32,061 nt of DNA from CAZKEW01 sp964558915 (lineage in GTDB: Bacteria; Acidobacteriota; Aminicenantia; Aminicenantales; UBA8522). Positions 15,506-24,011 of the stretch are shown in pieces. The notes beneath the pieces are model-generated. The model had not been told where the DNA came from. It did no database searches and saw only the letters and a list, made by a program, of their open reading frames with translations. Each line of letters starts with the position of its first letter. The stretch's first letter is position 1. The translations under genes were made by a program, and so were the position numbers. The stretch spans positions 1-32,061 of the forward strand of contig CAZLFV010000022.1 of assembly GCA_964558915.1 (NCBI GenBank). The letters run 5' to 3'.

Positions 15506-18438
15506 CTACTTAGAAACAACACGGGAACTGTAATCTCCATTTAAAACAAATCCAGCCCAGAAGAATGGATGGGAAAAGCCGGACCTAATCATTTTCAATT
15601 TTGCTAAACGTAGCGCTTGAGCCTTATCGCTTCCTTTGGAAAGATTGCGATAAAAATACCTCATAAGCTCAGAAGTTGATTTATCATTGATTTTCCAGAG
15701 AGTCGAGATCGTGGATTTGGCGCCGGCAAAGAAAAAGACCCGGGGCAATCCCATAACTCCTTCTCCGTTTTCCAATTTACCCATTCCTGTTTGACAAGCT
15801 GATAACACGATTAGATCCGCGTTCAATCTGAGTTCGGAGATCTCGCGAACCTGGAGAAAGCCGTCTTCCTCGGCATTATCAAGTAGGGACAGAACCAGGG
15901 CAGAACGAAGCGGAAATCTCTCGTCTTGGAAACCATGACAGGCAAAATGAATAATTCGGTAATCCGATAGGGCTTTTTTCTTAATAATGTCCTCTCGAGC
16001 CTTTCCGGCAACGCAAATATCGACTTTATCTCTCGGGAAACACCGAGAGATTTGCATGACTTCGTCTCCTGTAAAAGGCAGCGAGGAAAAATCAAATCCG
16101 TTATTCAAATAAACTTCTCTCAAAGTGTCACCGTAGGATTCCTGCTGTTTGTCCCTGCGCGGCATTGCGGCAGAATAGTTCGGATTTCCCACTGCCAAGA
16201 GCGTTTTTGGAGCTCTTGCATCGGTTTTCTTATTGACTAATAAGACTAAGGAAGAGGCAGATGGAGCATAAGAAATCCCATATAGCTCAATGAGGTATTG
16301 GTGTTTAGGATGCCTTGCTTTTGCCCTAGGTATAAGCGTTTCAAATGGGAGGTAATAAAGGACGCCATCTGGCACAATGATTAAGTGCTCAACAACGGGG
16401 GAGACGGTCTTTTCGATAAAACATAGAAAGTCATTGTAAAGCCGTTCCGCTGCTAATTCTCCCTGAAATTTCCCATTTGGATATGTGGAAACTGCTTTCA
16501 AGTAAGCTTTAAGGGAATTCTCAATGTGCGCACGTGATGGTAAAGATTTTAATATAAAATCCTCTTTTGTTATCAAGAAAACAAAGGATTCTTTTTCGCC
16601 TAGAAAGAACTCTATGATTGCAGTTTTGCGATCGAGCAGCTGATTTTGGACTTTCTCGATTGATATGCTTTCAAAAAAAGGCAAACTTGACCGTGTTTGT
16701 TTACCCAATTTCATTTTGTTCAAAAGACTCATATAGGCATTCTCTTCGTTCTCTAGCCGTTCCAATAAAACTTTTCTTTGATAATCTGTAATTTTGGATT
16801 TCGTAAGCCCGGAAATCGTATTACTAATCCTCCTTGATATCTCAGCTTGCTCTTTCTTGAATTCAGGCGGCAGAGACTCTTGGGAAGAATTGTCCATCTC
16901 TAATAAACCTTCTAAGAACGCCCGGGCTTTAGCTTTCTCTACAACTTGGAATATCTCATTATCATATCTCGAGGTTGGTCCCTTCGTCTTCAGCATGAAT
17001 AAAAGACGGACAAGCGATTCATGTACCTTCATTTTGTCTCGAGCAAACCCGGCTTTATGGTCATCTAAAGAGAGCTGACTTCTTATAAGATCGATATTAT
17101 TTGCGGCTTTCTTATAACAGGCTAAAGCTGATGCATATTGCTGTTCAATCTCAAGGCACTGACCCAACCCAAAATATGCTTCCCACAGGGCATCATTTTT
17201 TCCGCTTCTCACAGAGAGCTCCAACCCTTTCTGGAAATATTCCTTAGATTTCTTGTAATTCCCGAGACGTAAATAAACGTTTGCTTTGTTTATACAGATA
17301 TTGCCTAATTCGTAGATGTCATTAATTGTGTGGGCCTTATCTTGAGCTAATTCAAAATATTTAAGAGAGGAAACAAAGTCATCAATCGCAGAGTAAGCGA
17401 GGCCAATATTGTTAAGGTTTTCAATTTCTAACCCTATATTTTCTTTTCTTTTCGATATTTCAAATGACTTTTTATAATAATCCAATGACCTTTTAAAATC
17501 ATTCTGGTCGCCATGCAACTCGCCTCTACTCCTAAACACAGCCCCAATATTATTTAGATCTGCTGATATGCTATTATCATCCCCTAGCCTGTTGTCAATT
17601 TCCAACGCTTCCTTTAGATATAGTAAGGCTCGATCATAGTTGCCTAGATCTCTATACACAATTCCCATATTGTTTAGATAATCAGATCTGTCTTTTTCGT
17701 TCTTATCGAATATTAACGCGATCGCCAGCGCTCTTTCGTAGTAATATATTGCTCTTGAATATTTATTCAATCTCCAATAATAAATACCTATTTGATTCAA
17801 ACATCTCCCTTCTTCTTGTTTATGATTTATTGATATGGAAAGTTCCAAAGCTTTTTGATTTAAAACGAAATAATCTTCAAGTTGTTCCGTATTAAAATAA
17901 TTCAGGCTTAACTGACGCAGGCACTTCAACTCATGCTCAGGACTCTTTATCCTTCTGGCCAGCTCAATGGCAATTTCAAACTGAGCGATTGATTCCTTAT
18001 AACGACCTGCCAAACGAAGGGCTTTTCCATTAATATAAGTTTCATATATTTTAAGGGCTCCTCGGCATTTATCCTGCAGGTAATTTAAACCGAGCCTATC
18101 AGCGAAGAATAGCGCTTCATTGTAAAAGCCAGCTGAATCCTTAAGTTGACCTAGATTCCAGAAGAGAATGCCAAGGTTCACCAGGCAAGTGAGTTGCCTA
18201 TCTTCGTCCTGGTTCATCCGGGCCAACTTAAGAGCATCCTCAAAGAGCGCTACGGCTCCAGAAAAATCTCCGTTTTTTCGTAGCGAGGATGCTTCAGCTT
18301 GAATCCGGTTAAAGGAACGGACAAGTTCGGAATTGTTGACCGTTGTCTGTGCTAAGACCTTAGAAAGGAAAATCGGAGATGAAACTATAAAAAAAAACTA
18401 ACAAATTTTTGGACAAAAGAAAATCTTTGCGTACGCAT
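15506..18438 (-). CDS. TPR-CHAT protease with a frameshift in a T9 tract of its signal peptide
   Basis: From the ATG at 18436-18438 the frame reads M-R-T-Q-R-F-S-F-V-Q-K-F-V-S-F-F-L then stops. If the T9 run (18389-18397) is read as T10, it continues as F-I-V-S-S-P-I-F-L-S-K-V-L-A-Q into the TPRs, a perfect signal peptide and a 977-aa protein. In the uninterrupted downstream frame the first usable start is TTG at 18226, which would lose the signal peptide and first TPR. TPRs span about 35-440. The CHAT domain (about 590-965) has His835 (H-F-A-C-H-G) and Cys882 (L-S-A-C-Q-T-G), 47 residues apart as in the paralog at 8539-11574. No C-terminal membrane helix is present, so it should be secreted or periplasmic. 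Phase variation, slippage or sequencing error are all possible. Confidence 0.85.
18389..18397 (-). repeat. Homopolymer tract T9 inside the signal-peptide codons of the second CHAT gene
   Basis: Nine consecutive A on the plus strand, read as T9 by the gene, fall in the hydrophobic core of the signal peptide. Gain of one T or loss of two restores the frame. Such tracts are hot spots of slipped-strand mutation and of polymerase slippage. Confidence 0.8.
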
Positions 18439-18454
18439 CAATCTAAGTTGATGT

Positions 18455-18483
18455 AATATAACTGGAACCAGTTTAATAGTCAA
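18455..18483 (-). promoter_or_regulatory. Promoter of the second CHAT gene with an operator-like palindrome in the spacer
   Basis: Minus strand: TTGACT (18478-18483), 17 nt, TATATT (18455-18460). The spacer holds a perfect palindrome, AACTGG-AA-CCAGTT (18460-18473). The expected start near 18448 leaves only ~10 nt of leader before ATG 18438, with no Shine-Dalgarno sequence. The palindrome location suits a repressor or a MerR-type activator. Confidence 0.6.
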
Positions 18484-18818
18484 TGGATTAGCTCCTTATC
18501 CAATATCTTCGTCCATCCGCCGAACATCCCTAGGCAACTATTTTTTTAAATTTACTCTATATCCTCAATAATGGCTATTTTGAAGTCGGGATATAATAAG
18601 ACGTCAATTTTATTTCTATTTTCTCATCTTTTCGATCTTTTCCGTGCGATCAGCCTTGGAATAAATGAGGACTGATAATAAAACTCTCCGTCCAAGAAAA
18701 AGAGAAATTCAATATGGAATATTTAAAATATGCATGCTATTTCGCCATGAGACAAACAAAAAGGACTTGGACACGTGTTTTTTGATAAGATACACCCTTA
18801 TGCTTTAAGGAGGTTAGG
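18484..18818. other. Intergenic region between divergent CHAT and peroxiredoxin genes
   Basis: Apart from the CHAT promoter (next feature to the left), this A+T-rich stretch shows only AAGGAGG at 18806-18812 for the peroxiredoxin gene. A TTGGAC at 18767-18772 has no good -10. No RNA gene or repeat was recognised. Confidence 0.5.
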
Positions 18819-19547
18819 ATGAAGAAATCGCATCTGCCTTTTTATCTTATCGTGCTCGCGCGAATGGCTCTTGGGGCCCCGGCAATCTTCTCTCAGGAGC
18901 CGGAATTCAGACCGGCGATCATCCAGCAGCCCATGCCCGACTTCACCCTTCCCGCTTATCAGGGGGGCGAAGCCACGCTTTCCAGCCTGAAGGGAAAGAA
19001 TGTCCTGATCATCTTTCCCCGGGGATATGCGGCCGAAGGACGCTGGTGCACGATCTGCAACTACAAGTATGTCGAGCTTGTGGATTTAGAAAAAAGGGAG
19101 CAGTTGAGGAAAAAATACAACCTCGAAATCCTTTATGTCCTGCCTTATGGCAAGGATGTCATCAAGCAGTGGCTCGAAGCCATGCCCGGACAGTTAGAAA
19201 AAATCAAGGGCTGGAAATACCCGGCCGAGCCCGACAAGCAAGATGAGAAGGCGAAAAACTGGTCGGAGCGGGCCAGGAAATTATTCCCTAAGGACCTCAG
19301 TCTGGAAAAGGGAGAGGTGCCTACGCCATTCCCCATTCTCATGGATGCGGATAGAAAGGTCACCAAGGGGCTTGGCCTTTTTGTCACGGAGTGGAGCGGG
19401 AGCAGGGTTGACCAGCTCATCCCGAGCGAGTTCATCATCGATAAAAACGGCGTCCTCATGTTTAAATATATGGGGCAGAATACCATTGACAGGCCGGACG
19501 ACGATTACCTGATAAAAATGGTGGAGCTCGTTGACAAAATGAAATAG
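18819..19547 (+). CDS. Secreted peroxiredoxin/thioredoxin-fold protein
   Basis: The 242-aa product has a signal peptide (about 1-25) and an AhpC/TSA-redoxin domain. 'PDFTLPAYQGGEATLSSLKGKNVLIIFPRG' is the usual opening, followed by G-R-W-C77-T-I-C80 and later 'PSEFIIDKNGVLMFKYMG'. The CxxC pair suggests disulfide chemistry with a resolving Cys next to the reactive one. A ~70-residue insert (about 100-170) with charged helices distinguishes it from small Prx proteins. It may detoxify peroxide or reduce thiols in the periplasm. AAGGAGG six bases before the ATG supports the start. The gene ends 3 nt from the convergent next gene. Confidence 0.85.
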   Translation: MKKSHLPFYLIVLARMALGAPAIFSQEPEFRPAIIQQPMPDFTLPAYQGGEATLSSLKGKNVLIIFPRGYAAEGRWCTICNYKYVELVDLEKREQLRKKYNLEILYVLPYGKDVIKQWLEAMPGQLEKIKGWKYPAEPDKQDEKAKNWSERARKLFPKDLSLEKGEVPTPFPILMDADRKVTKGLGLFVTEWSGSRVDQLIPSEFIIDKNGVLMFKYMGQNTIDRPDDDYLIKMVELVDKMK

Positions 19548-19550
19548 GCT

Positions 19551-20015
19551 CTATTCGGGCGAGGTCAGGGCCGCATAGATAAAATTCTTATAGTGTTCTA
19601 TGAGGTCGGCCAGGAGCTCTTCCTGGCTGATTTTCATGACTCTATCTGCCGGGACCTTCTCCATGAACGGCTCTTCCTTTTCTTCCCAGGCACTCTTCGG
19701 GTTTTTTCTCCCTCTTATGGTCAGCCGGAGCTTTAATTCCACCGAGTTTTTCGGCATAGAGATAGTATACTGGAAATTCTCCGCCTTTGACTTCGGAAAC
19801 TGAACCCGGAGGCTAATGGACTTCCCCCGAAGAATCCAGTATTTGGCTTTGATCCCGTATTCTTTGAGCTCTTCGGCCAGGGCTTCGAAGGCCGGCTCAG
19901 CGATAAACTCGCAAAACTGCCTAAAATTCTCGGCCGTCTCGAATTTGCTGCGTTCGATGATCTCGATGCCTGAAAAAGCGGCCCTGAGAAGGTCTTTCCA
20001 GTCTTGCTTTTCCAT
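19551..20015 (-). CDS. Conserved-looking protein of unknown function
   Basis: I do not recognise this 154-aa protein. It has no signal peptide or membrane helix. It opens with W-K-D-L-L-R-A-A-F and has alternating helices and strands: a charged helix 'EALAEELKEYGIKAKYW', strands 'ISLRVQF' and 'LKLRLTIRGR', and a closing helix 'LLADLIEHYKNFIYAALTS'. A small cytoplasmic alpha/beta protein is likely. A promoter with correct spacing lies upstream (20043-20070). Confidence 0.6.
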   Translation of the reverse strand: MEKQDWKDLLRAAFSGIEIIERSKFETAENFRQFCEFIAEPAFEALAEELKEYGIKAKYWILRGKSISLRVQFPKSKAENFQYTISMPKNSVELKLRLTIRGRKNPKSAWEEKEEPFMEKVPADRVMKISQEELLADLIEHYKNFIYAALTSPE

Positions 20016-20042
20016 CTTCAGAATCCGTTCAACTTTGAGCCG

Positions 20043-20070
20043 ATATTAGCACATTTTCTCTAAATTTCAA
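20043..20070 (-). promoter_or_regulatory. Promoter of the unknown protein gene
   Basis: Minus strand: TTGAAA (20065-20070), 16 nt, TAATAT (20043-20048). Predicted start near 20036, ~20 nt before the ATG at 20015. Confidence 0.5.
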
Positions 20071-20254
20071 ACGGGAAAATTGGGAAGATAAGCTTGCATT
20101 TAGAGATTTCCTCAATTGAGAAAAAGTCTGCATGGCTATAACTTTACTATTTCTTGTGAGATAGAAAATCAAATCAACAGGATTGTGAAAATCTCTGTGA
20201 ATAGCGTGTGAGTTTCTTTTATAAATGATTGAAAAAGCGAACGTTCTGGCCGTT

Positions 20255-20302
20255 TGCACAATTTTTGTGCATTCCTGACCCTGTTTAAAACGGCGTTTAA
20301 AC
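20255..20302. other. Two inverted repeats after the glycosyltransferase gene
   Basis: TGCACAA / TTGTGCA (20255-20261 and 20265-20271) is a perfect 7-bp repeat with a 3-nt loop. GTTTAAA / TTTAAAC (20283-20289 and 20296-20302) spans the stop codon of the minus-strand gene. Neither is followed by a T tract on that strand, so they are weak terminator candidates. The rest of 20071-20254 holds no gene I can see. Confidence 0.45.
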
Positions 20303-21217
20303 AAGGCGAAGCAATCCTGAGATTGTTTTCCAGACGGACTCGATGCTGATCTCCTCAAGCGTGGGCGCGCTGAGGAGAATAGCGCGGCCGTAGGGCCTCC
20401 ACGGAGCGACAAGGTCGTTCCGGAAGAGGGCAACGGATTCCGTCCCCAGGGCGGCTGCGAGATGAGTGATGCCCGAATCGTTACCCAGATAAAGGTCCGC
20501 TTCCTGGAGCAGCCCTGAAAGCATCGAGAGAGAGGGAGAGCGAAGCCAGGTCCAGCCCAAAGGGAGGGCGGTCTTTTCGATCAATGCCTCCATTCTTTTT
20601 TCGGCTTCCCCAGTGACAAGCGCTCCTTTGAATTCCTTTTGTCCCAGGCGGTTAATCACTTCGAGGAAGTTTCCAAGCGGCCAGATTTTCCTCTCGCTTC
20701 CGCTCCCGGGGTGGACAACGACAAGCTTCCGGCCCTTGGCGCGCCTAGGGTCAAGCGGAAGCAGGCCGCATTTCTCAAAGCCGCGGCCAGCCTGGGAGTC
20801 CTGTCCCAAAGATTCCAGCGTTTTCCGGAAAAAGAACCGGCTGATCTGCTCCGGCATCTCGGGTTGATAATAAAAAAAGCGGCATCTTCCTGGAGGCGCG
20901 GCGGCGGTCAGGCGATTTTCAAGCGCATTGTCCCTTTCCCCGTGCATCCAGCCCATGATTAGGTCAAACTGGCCAAGCCACTCGTTCAGGTTATCCACGG
21001 GCGCACCACTATCAGAAAAAAGGGGCAATAGTCGCGGACTATCACTCCGGATAATTTGATTCACGACACCCTTCTCCTGCAAAACCGCCCCGTATTCTTC
21101 GCGGCAGACAAGAGTCAACCCGGCCAAAGGATATGTCTTACGGATCAAAGAAATGGACGGATAGGAAACAAGAAGGTCACCCAGGCCGCCCAGCCGGAAA
21201 AGGAGAGCGCATCTCAT
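20297..21217 (-). CDS. Glycosyltransferase family 9 (heptosyltransferase-like)
   Basis: About 306 aa. The N-terminus reads 'RCALLFRLGGLGDLLVSYPSI', the R-L-G-G-L-G-D-L start typical of GT9. The C-terminal domain has V-V-H-P-G-S-G-S-x-x-K-I-W-P and Y-L-G-N-D-S-G-I-T-H-L-A-A-A-L-G, the nucleotide-sugar donor site. Such enzymes add heptose or related sugars to the lipopolysaccharide core. Starting at ATG 21217 places the family motif at the very N-terminus; an upstream ATG at 21235 would add six residues, and neither has a strong ribosome-binding site. Promoter at 21326-21353. Confidence 0.85.
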   Translation of the reverse strand: MRCALLFRLGGLGDLLVSYPSISLIRKTYPLAGLTLVCREEYGAVLQEKGVVNQIIRSDSPRLLPLFSDSGAPVDNLNEWLGQFDLIMGWMHGERDNALENRLTAAAPPGRCRFFYYQPEMPEQISRFFFRKTLESLGQDSQAGRGFEKCGLLPLDPRRAKGRKLVVVHPGSGSERKIWPLGNFLEVINRLGQKEFKGALVTGEAEKRMEALIEKTALPLGWTWLRSPSLSMLSGLLQEADLYLGNDSGITHLAAALGTESVALFRNDLVAPWRPYGRAILLSAPTLEEISIESVWKTISGLLRLV

Positions 21218-21325
21218 TTTTTTTATCCCGCACATAAACTGCCGGCTGTTGTCAGCAGAAAAGGGAAAAATGAATTGTTAGGTGGGCAGAAGTTTTCTCC
21301 AGCCGGCGCAAGAAAACTTGGTCTC

Positions 21326-21353
21326 ATTATAACAGAGAAGGATAAGAAATCAA
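21326..21353 (-). promoter_or_regulatory. Promoter of the glycosyltransferase gene
   Basis: Minus strand: TTGATT (21348-21353), 16 nt, perfect TATAAT (21326-21331). It overlaps the last codons of the upstream flavodiiron gene and would start transcripts near 21319, about 100 nt before the ATG. Confidence 0.6.
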
Positions 21354-22552
21354 ATATTTTTTTTTATAAGCTCGGCAAAATTCCGGCCGAGCTCCTCCCC
21401 TTTTTTGAGGTCTTCTTCCTTGGGGCTGCCGATAAATTCAAAGCTCTCCCGCAGGTCCCACTTCGCCGGCTCGATGATGCTTTTCAATTCTTTCAAGGCT
21501 CCCCTGCTCCAGCCGTAGCTTCCAAAATAGGCGGCCTTCCGGTTCAAAATCCTTTTGCTCACGGCCATGTTCAGGGCCTCGGCCACGGGCGGGAAGAGCC
21601 TGACTTCGTAGGTCGGGGCGCCGATCGCGACGCCCGCATTCAACCACAAAGAAGGAAGGATGTAGCTCACGTGCGTCCTGGCCGCATCGAAAATCTCGAG
21701 GGGGATGCCGGCCTCGGAAATCCCCTGGGCCACAGCGCTCACCATTCTCTCGGTGTGCCCGTACATTGACCCATAGATAAGCGTAATGCCCAACTCTGTT
21801 TTCCCGGAAGCACATTCGGCCCATTTCTTATAGAACTGGATGATGCGCTCTGGGGCTTTTCTCCAGATGAGGCCGTGGGAAGGAGCCACGATGTCAACGG
21901 GGACCGCGGCCAGCTTGGCGATGGCGTCCAGAACGCGGCTGCTGTAATTGGCCACGATGTTGGCGTAATAGCGCAATGCTTCCTTCTCGTAGAAATCAAG
22001 ATGCTTGCACTCGTCGTCAAAAATGGAATCTCTGACCGCTCCGTACCCGCCGAAGGCGTCGCAGGCGAACAGAATGCGGTGCGATTCCTCGTATGTCATC
22101 ATCGTCTCCGGCCAGTGGACAAAGGGAGTGGAAAAGAATTTCAGGCTCCTCCGGCCGAGCGGCAGAATCTCGCCGTCGCCGACGACACGGACATTGTCCT
22201 GGATCGAAAAGAACCCGCTTAGCATGTCCTTTGTCCTGGCTGAGCCCAGGATGACGGCCTGAGGAGCCATCTTCCGAAAAAGGCGAAGCAGCCCGGTGTG
22301 ATCGGGCTCCATATGATTGACGACGATATAATCGATCTTTGAGATATCCGTTAGCTCCTCGAGCTGAGTGAAATACTCATCGGCCTTCATCGACTTGGCC
22401 AGGTCGATGACCGCCTTCTTCTCGCCGAGGACAAGGTAGGAATTGTAAGAGACCCCTTCCTGACTGATTGGCCAGAGGCCCTCAAAAAGATCCGTAGTCC
22501 TGTCGTTCACGCCAATCCAAAATACATCAGGCCTGATCTCGCGTGCTGGCAT
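21350..22552 (-). CDS. FprA-type flavodiiron protein
   Basis: The 400-aa protein joins a metallo-beta-lactamase-like diiron domain (about 1-245) to a flavodoxin domain (about 250-395). Diiron ligands are visible: H80-x-E82-x-D84-H85, H146, D165 and H226. The flavodoxin part has the FMN loop Y-G-S-M-Y-G-H-T-E-R-M and later 'AYFGSYGWSRGALKEL'. The family reduces O2 to water or NO to N2O and protects anaerobes. GGAGAGGAGG lies 9 nt before the ATG. The gene is 43 nt downstream of the glycerate kinase on the same strand and may be co-transcribed with it. Confidence 0.96.
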   Translation of the reverse strand: MPAREIRPDVFWIGVNDRTTDLFEGLWPISQEGVSYNSYLVLGEKKAVIDLAKSMKADEYFTQLEELTDISKIDYIVVNHMEPDHTGLLRLFRKMAPQAVILGSARTKDMLSGFFSIQDNVRVVGDGEILPLGRRSLKFFSTPFVHWPETMMTYEESHRILFACDAFGGYGAVRDSIFDDECKHLDFYEKEALRYYANIVANYSSRVLDAIAKLAAVPVDIVAPSHGLIWRKAPERIIQFYKKWAECASGKTELGITLIYGSMYGHTERMVSAVAQGISEAGIPLEIFDAARTHVSYILPSLWLNAGVAIGAPTYEVRLFPPVAEALNMAVSKRILNRKAAYFGSYGWSRGALKELKSIIEPAKWDLRESFEFIGSPKEEDLKKGEELGRNFAELIKKNI

Positions 22553-22595
22553 CGTCGGAACCTCCTCTCCTTAACTTACCAAATCGCTCCTATCA

Positions 22596-23921
22596 TCATA
22601 CCAGAAAAACCCGAAAATCCATCACATTGGTTCGCGTCGGCCCCGTGATAATGAGGCCTCCGGCCTTCTTGAAAAAATTATAGGAATCGTTATTCTCGAG
22701 ATATTTTTTTTGATCAAGACCCAGTTTCTCGGCCCTTGCAGCGATGGCAGGCGTCACCATAGCACCGGCTGCGTTAGTCGGCCCGTCAACACCGTCAGAA
22801 CCCATGCTGGCCACAAGCAAAGGCAGTTTTTTCCCGAGCTCAGTTAGCATCGCCAGGACGAACTCCGTGTTCCGGCCGCCTTTTCCCTTCCCCTTGACTT
22901 TGACCGTCAACTCACCTCCGGCTAGCAAACAGATTGGCTTCCTGGAAGTTTTCCGGGAGCGGAGTATTCCTTCCAGGAGGAAGGCATAGCTCCTCGCTGC
23001 CTTTGCGGCTTCGCCCGAGTCGCTCGAGGTCAGAATGGCTGCACGAAACCCAAGCTGCCTCGCCTTTCGGGCGGCAGCCTTGAGCGCAAGATGGTTATCG
23101 CCGATGACGAACGTGCTGACGTTTTTAAAAACGTTATCCCCTTTCTTGAGGGTTTCCTCCGTCTTTCCCCGGACTCCAGCCAACAAGGCCTCTGTGACCG
23201 AACGGGGAGCCTTCATCCAAAGGCTGTATTTCTTCAACACTCGCACGGCATCTTCGTACGTAGAGGAATCCCAATAGGTTGGCCCGGATGCGATATACTC
23301 TAGGTCGTTGTCGATTACATCGGAAATGACCAGGTTCACAATTTTTGCCGGATGCGCAGCCTTGGCCAGGCGCCCCCCTTTGATAGCTGAGAGATGCTTC
23401 CGGACGGTATTAAGCTCGGCGATGCCAGCACCGACTCGAAGGAGTTCTCTCGTCACCCATCTTTTGTCCGCGAGCGTGGCCGGACTCAAGGGAAGACATA
23501 ACTGCGCCGACCCGCCGCCCGAGATGAGGACAAAAATAAGGTCGTTGGGCCCCGCCTGCTTTGCCAGGCCGACAATTTCTTTGGCTACTCGCACGCTTCC
23601 TTCATCGGGTAAGGGGTGCGCGGCGGGCAAGCAGAGTATTTTTTCATCAGAAAGATCATGCCCCCGACCGCAGACCACGATTCCCCGGGATAAATGGCCG
23701 CCCAAAATCCGCAGCAAGCTTTTGGCCATGAAAGGAGCCGCTTTGCCAAAAGCGATAAGATAGATGTTCTCGAAAGAGGCCAGGTCGATCGTTCTCCTAT
23801 AAATGAACAGCTTTTCTCCGCGCCTCCTCACGGTCCTGCGGATGAGCTTATCCGGGTCGACGTCGGCCAGCGCGGCTCTGAATATGCTCCTTACCCGGCG
23901 AGTCAGTCCGGCGTGGATCAA
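22596..23921 (-). CDS. Glycerate 2-kinase (DUF4147/MOFRL family)
   Basis: About 441 aa. Motifs are 'YLIAFGKAAPFMAKSLL', I-S-G-G-G-S-A, L-N-T-V-R-K-H-L-S-A-I-K-G-G-R-L, S-D-V-I-D-N-D-L-x-x-I-A-S-G-P-T, G-K-G-G-R-N-T-E and M-G-S-D-G-V-D-G-P-T-N-A-A-G-A. These mark class II glycerate kinases, which make 2-phosphoglycerate for lower glycolysis. The start is set at TTG 23919-23921, which has AGGAGA (23931-23936) at 9 nt. A GTG at 23942 gives seven more residues but lies upstream of the predicted transcription start (~23938) and lacks a ribosome-binding site. Confidence 0.92.
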   Translation of the reverse strand: MIHAGLTRRVRSIFRAALADVDPDKLIRRTVRRRGEKLFIYRRTIDLASFENIYLIAFGKAAPFMAKSLLRILGGHLSRGIVVCGRGHDLSDEKILCLPAAHPLPDEGSVRVAKEIVGLAKQAGPNDLIFVLISGGGSAQLCLPLSPATLADKRWVTRELLRVGAGIAELNTVRKHLSAIKGGRLAKAAHPAKIVNLVISDVIDNDLEYIASGPTYWDSSTYEDAVRVLKKYSLWMKAPRSVTEALLAGVRGKTEETLKKGDNVFKNVSTFVIGDNHLALKAAARKARQLGFRAAILTSSDSGEAAKAARSYAFLLEGILRSRKTSRKPICLLAGGELTVKVKGKGKGGRNTEFVLAMLTELGKKLPLLVASMGSDGVDGPTNAAGAMVTPAIAARAEKLGLDQKKYLENNDSYNFFKKAGGLIITGPTRTNVMDFRVFLV

Positions 23922-23944
23922 GTTTTTTTCTCTCCTATGCACCT

Positions 23945-23972
23945 AATATAACCGATTCCTGATTTTTTACAA
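23945..23972 (-). promoter_or_regulatory. Promoter of the glycerate kinase gene
   Basis: Minus strand: TTGTAA (23967-23972), 16 nt, TATATT (23945-23950). A start near 23938 leaves AGGAGA and the TTG codon in a ~17-nt leader. Confidence 0.5.
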
Positions 23973-24011
23973 TCCTCGCCGTTTATGGTAAAAAAGGGTG
24001 AAAAGGACGAC

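Noticed and set aside
21369..21396. Strong hairpin near the end of the flavodiiron gene (AGCTCGGC / GCCGAGCT)
   Set aside because: It lies within codons and is followed by A, not T, on the coding strand; on the other strand the T run is offset. Not called a terminator.
21056..21769. 237-codon frame on the plus strand
   Set aside because: It overlaps the flavodiiron and glycosyltransferase genes antisense, is low in family signals and has no ribosome-binding site.
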